Positions 60,346 to 64,000 of a DNA stretch of 64,000 nt are shown here, piece by piece. Under the pieces are notes generated by a model. That model worked only from the letters and a program-made list of their open reading frames with translations. It was not told the origin of the DNA and did no database searches. The DNA is taken from NCBI RefSeq assembly GCF_001638985.1, contig NW_017265139.1, positions 372,001-436,000 of the forward strand. Reading direction: 5' to 3'. This stretch comes from Phycomyces blakesleeanus NRRL 1555(-). Lineage: Eukaryota; Mucoromycota; Mucoromycetes; Mucorales; Phycomycetaceae. Made by a program: the position numbers and the translations under genes. The first letter of the stretch is position 1. Every line of letters begins with the position of its first letter.

Positions 60346-60859
60346 TCAATGGTAGACAGTTGGTTGATTCATCAAGTCACGTACACCAGCTATATATGAG
60401 ACGTATTCAACACGAGCAAGCCTGCTCTCCCTCTTACAAATACACCAATTACACGAAACGAAAAAAAAGTGAATGTACCAACCATTTTAGCCTCAAGTCG
60501 ATGTTATGAACAAGACGTTCTAATACTTGAAAACATAGATTTACTGTATAATCTTGTTCGTTTTTTGGCTTGCTAGCGTTAAACAGCTCCTTATAATGAA
60601 TTATGTAATCAATAAAATATGCGTACGTAAATATTACGAACTCGACTTCGTCCGAATGGTCATGGCTGAAAAGATGTCCGAGTAGTAATGTTGACGCTTC
60701 CTTCTGATTTTTGACTATTGATGGTAATCCAGTTATTACTTTAGGTTGATGAAAGGAACATGATTTCTGCCCCAATAGTAGCAATTCTTCTTTTGTGAGC
60801 AACAGAGGTTGTCCGTTACGGTATTCAAGGGATATTTCCAAGATAGAATTGGGCCCCAT
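60346..60859 (-). CDS. Unrecognised two-exon protein
   Basis: Exon 1 is 60483-60859 and exon 2 60346-60430, giving 153 aa. The protein starts MGPNSILEISLEYRNGQPLL and has a predominantly helical, soluble-looking composition (VFIIFTYAYFIDYIIHYKEL-like region centred at about residue 80). The second exon adds ESRLARVEYVSYIAGVRDLM and ends QPTVYH. The intron has an unusual donor (gttggt), but frame, phase and a coding-like continuation support it. If unspliced the frame would end at 60449 with LFFRFV. I do not recognise a family. Confidence 0.5.
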
Positions 60860-61277
60860 GCTACTCGAATATCTTAAGTAAAAAAAAAAGAGATTTACAA
60901 AGACAATATTATGTACCTTGCAATTCTTGGCTTCTCAGTATTGGTTAAAAGTAACTCTGATATCTGTCAATTGCCGCTTTTTTTTTACTATGTGCCTGAC
61001 TGAAAAACCTTTCGATTCCAACAAGATGTTATCATATTAAGGGGTTTCACCAGTTCTGAATGCTGGACTGTTGGATGCAGCGATGGTTTAAACACCATAC
61101 AATAATAATCAATATCAGAAAAAGACTATTGAGTACCATTAATTTCACTTGGCTAGAATGTTTTCTCTCCTGATGTAATTATTCTTATGTAAAATACGTC
61201 TGATTAGAGTACCCATATTATTTACTATAGGAGATAACATGATTTATAATTGACTCGTAACTTGTTACGAGCCTATA
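60860..61277. other. Intergenic DNA beside the right repeat copy
   Basis: AT-rich sequence with no gene seen. An 8-bp inverted repeat, CTCGTAAC-TT-GTTACGAG, lies at 61254-61271 right at the edge of the dispersed repeat. Confidence 0.5.
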
Positions 61278-63450
61278 ACGTGTATAACAAATAGCATGCA
61301 AGCTTTTAGTCTATTATTTTTACTTTTTCGCAAATACAATTGATGGGATTTTGAATTATTTTGGATTGACTCCAACCAAATATTCTAAATACGGCATATC
61401 TGCATATTTTTTTAGGTATCTTTATTCTTCTTATAAGCGATTCAACAAATGTATGATGTTTTATATTCGAGTTTTATGGTTTTTATTGATCAAAATAATA
61501 TATATAAAGAAGTATGCGAAGAAGAAGTGGTGATTTATATTATATTTAGTAATGTTCAAACTATAAGCTTTCTATAATATATATGCTTATATGCTACTTT
61601 TTACCCTTTCTATTTAAAAATCAACAACACTTCTCTAAACACTTCACTATTAATGAGCGCATATATTAATTGACTTTTTCTTATCAAAATGTGTATGCTT
61701 GATTCCTATTTTGAGAAATTATAAGGCAGATTCTCTATGATTCTCTAAATCCTTTATTTCTAATGGGCATGCGTGTAATCTTGACAACCAGACTGTACAT
61801 CATACAGTTTTCTTTCTGTCATTTCTGCTCAAAATTATTAATGGCTAGATTCACTGATTTATATTTTACCAATAATAGCTTTGATAGCTATTAAGTATGT
61901 TTTTTAGAGGCCTTGACGAAAATAAGATAAGCAAATAATTATTAAGAAACTACATTAAATTATGAAGTAATTCCTTTCTTATCTTTAGTTACTTAATTGA
62001 GACCAATAAACAAATACAAGGAGGCTAAATGTTATTTTGATGTATCTATAGTATAATAGTCGAATGATTAATATCTAGGTAGCTCTCATTTATATCTATC
62101 TAGTAATATATTTATTTGGTTATTTACGTACTATATTCTCATGTATCAAATCCACGTATGATACATAAAAGAATAGGTCTACAAAATACAGTATTATTCA
62201 CGGGCAAGGATTTTAAGCTTTACACACCTTTATCTTTTACTCTTGCAAGTACTCAATTAACTGGACTACATCATATAATCTTACACAATTTCTTAGTATT
62301 TCATCCCTATCAATTGGGACTTTCAAAAGCACCATCCAAACCTCGTATATCTAGTCCTTTGCGTATTGAAAAACAATTAAAGAAGCCACCCCATTCTGAG
62401 TCCTTACTCTCAAGGCATCAATACAAGAAACCGGATAGAATACAGAGCTCCTTGAGCCCCTACAAGACCTGGTTACCAAAGCCCACAGAGTCGCTGTACA
62501 TACCTACGCACTTCTCAGGTACATATTTCTTACCAGGTTATCACGCAACCCGCGCTTAAATCTTGACGGGTATATTAAGTAAGATATTATTTTCTTGATG
62601 TCTCTTTGTTGTTGTTTGATCATGGCACTGCATTCTATATAACAGAAAGGACAAGGTGAAATTGTCGGCTCATTTATTGTCACGACTATGCCTATATTAC
62701 TGTAATTATCTCTATACGCTGCTTATTTTACGCAAATACCAAAAGTCAAACCAGCCATCAATATTTATTCCACACGTTTTGCCTTTGCTTCTATATTAAC
62801 CAATCCAAAGCTAAAGAATGTCTAGCAAGCAATATCAGTTCTGAATTTGGTTGGTATTCTGTATTGATGGTAAAAAACTGGTTTGTATCTCACAACCATA
62901 GATATGAATTAATCAATGGTGCATTAATTAGATGTCTACTTTGTAAGCATGAATCTGGTCTTTGTTTGTTTGATACACTTGGTATTTCCAAGCACTATCT
63001 TTCGTGCTCTCGGCTTTACCTTTAAACCTTCAAGCAAGTCGAAAACTCTCGCTAATATAGCCCCACCCTAATATATTTACCCGTACCATTAAAATTGTAA
63101 GTGCAAGAAGACAGGCAGAAGAAGATCTCCAGGAGGGTTGTCGTGTGAGACAAAGACTGACAAGAATTCAAAAAAAAAAAGCAAATATTCCACTCTAATA
63201 TCGCTAAGGTTCACCCAAGGTACCGAATGTTAATCTATTACATTTGAATAATTTTATTATATTTATTTCTGTACTGGGTTGAAGAAGTGAGATCTTTAAA
63301 AGTGTAGCCTTGCTTTTGAACTACAATAATAATAAAGAGAGAGAAAGAGAGAATTTAGTGCTTAATTAAAATTGTCTATAAAACACACTTTTAACCCCGG
63401 AAAACTTGAAAAAATCTCACTAAAATTGCCCTTTTTCTCTATAGTGTATT
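61278..63450 (+). repeat. Right copy of ~2.1 kb dispersed direct repeat
   Basis: Same orientation as 2221-4392 and about 99% identical. Differences include single-base changes, a 2-nt indel near 62907 and a longer A run near 63168-63178. Tight homology begins at about 61311. The shared sequence ends at about 63450 (ATAGTGTA), after which the flanks differ. Confidence 0.85.
62116..62559 (+). CDS. Orphan 147-aa ORF inside the dispersed repeat (copy 2)
   Basis: Counterpart of the ORF at 3059-3502: same length, same start and stop, with three amino-acid replacements and three silent changes. Function is unknown. The intact frame in both copies is the only hint that it is translated. Confidence 0.4.
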   Translation: MVIYVLYSHVSNPRMIHKRIGLQNTVLFTGKDFKLYTPLSFTLASTQLTGLHHIILHNFLVFHPYQLGLSKAPSKPRISSPLRIEKQLKKPPHSESLLSRHQYKKPDRIQSSLSPYKTWLPKPTESLYIPTHFSGTYFLPGYHATRA

Positions 63451-64000
63451 ATACATGTATTAAGCCAAGGAAATGAATTGAAAATAATATCTAATAAATA
63501 TAGCGTCTTTAAATTGTAGTCAAATATTAGATTACTCACCTCAAATATAATAAAAACAAGTAAGCCTTGAAAATGAAATAGAAAGGGCATATCATAAATT
63601 GCCTTAGTACCAAAGTTTATTGTCTATATGCATAATAAAGGAACTGTAGTCATTAGTTATATGACAATATTTCTATACGTATATATATATATATATGCAT
63701 TCTCTCTCTCTTTCTTCTTCATTGTTTGAGCATGTACTTGAAATAACAAATTAGAAGCAAGACATTATTCTCTTTCTGTATAATTATTGTCTGTTGGCGA
63801 AAGTGCATGGAATTGGAGAGGGTAGTTTACTAGTGCCGTCACATCACTTGTTTCCGCGGCATATGCTTGAATACGATTTTATTGCCAGTGTTTCTTTTCT
63901 TTTTTCCTATCTCTACGCTATATACGTATAAGCACACACACACACACACACAAAGATACAATAAAACACCTATATACACATACAGTCATATAATTACAAA
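63451..64000. other. Terminal unique sequence
   Basis: AT-rich DNA with a TA tract near 63680-63695 and (CT)n and (CA)n runs near 63700-63715 and 63934-63950. It may be the promoter of a gene beyond the window. No gene is visible. Confidence 0.5.

Noticed and set aside
2221..63450. The two 2.1-kb repeats as LTRs of one giant retroelement
   Set aside because: They enclose about 20 ordinary conserved host genes in 59 kb and lack LTR hallmarks, so they are dispersed copies.
1..64000. tRNA, rRNA genes and CRISPR arrays
   Set aside because: I found no A/B-box plus cloverleaf candidates, no rRNA segments and no regularly spaced direct repeats; microsatellites were not mistaken for arrays.

Overview
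The window looks like nuclear DNA of an early-diverging fungus, most likely a mucoralean zygomycete (Mucoromycota). It is AT-rich, with short coding exons split by many 50-200 nt GT-AG introns. Genes are closely packed on both strands. Gene content is eukaryotic (IleRS, uS2, uS14, RNase H2A, LSG1, RPAP2, complex I NDUFS5, SIRT4-type sirtuin, U2 snRNA). A degraded DDE transposase resembles elements I associate with Mucoromycota and Glomeromycota. All exon structures were spliced by eye, keeping reading frame and family similarity. No transcript data were used.

Layout, left to right. 1-325: last exon of an EMAPII/Arc1-type tRNA-binding protein (+). 823-1084: short inverted-repeat element. 2221-4392: left copy of a ~2.1 kb dispersed repeat with a 147-codon ORF. 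6013-11002: Pumilio/PUF RNA-binding protein (+). 11809-12750: adenine phosphoribosyltransferase (-). 13393-17404: cytoplasmic isoleucyl-tRNA synthetase (-), with a Gcn4-type site upstream. 18967-20453: RNase H2 catalytic subunit (+). 20662-21634: ribosomal protein uS2/RPS0 (+). 21817-26779: phospholipase D with PX, PH and two HKD motifs (-). 26780-32720: gene-poor region with a decayed DDE transposase, an intact transposase N-terminal-like ORF and two inverted-repeat elements. 33046-34522: ArfGAP (-), divergent from 34669-36205, a class III CoA-transferase/racemase (+). 37867-38297: RPS29/uS14 (+). 39217-39689: NDUFS5-like complex I subunit (+). 40303-42736: LSG1 GTPase (+), convergent with 42808-44015, a SIRT4-type sirtuin (-). 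44442-44987: membrane-anchored BAG-domain protein (+). 45158-46252: PSP1-domain protein (+). 47049-48822: RPAP2/Rtr1 phosphatase (-). 49339-50137: RING E3 ligase (-). 50391-50902: possible small two-helix membrane protein (+). 51448-54233: triple-KH protein (+). 54668-54923: inverted-repeat element. 55254-55459: U2 snRNA gene. 56388-57910: ISC1-type neutral sphingomyelinase (+). 58911-59872: glutathione S-transferase (-). 60346-60859: unrecognised two-exon gene (-). 61278-63450: right copy of the dispersed repeat.

The genes are mostly housekeeping and do not form a biosynthetic or defence cluster. Several act in translation (IleRS, Arc1-like protein, RPS0, RPS29, LSG1) and several in RNA metabolism (PUF, KH protein, U2, RPAP2). 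Two are lipid-signalling phosphodiesterases (PLD and ISC1). The least explained parts are the recent ~2.1 kb repeat with its conserved orphan ORF, the foldback-type elements, and the transposase remnant that keeps one intact ORF.
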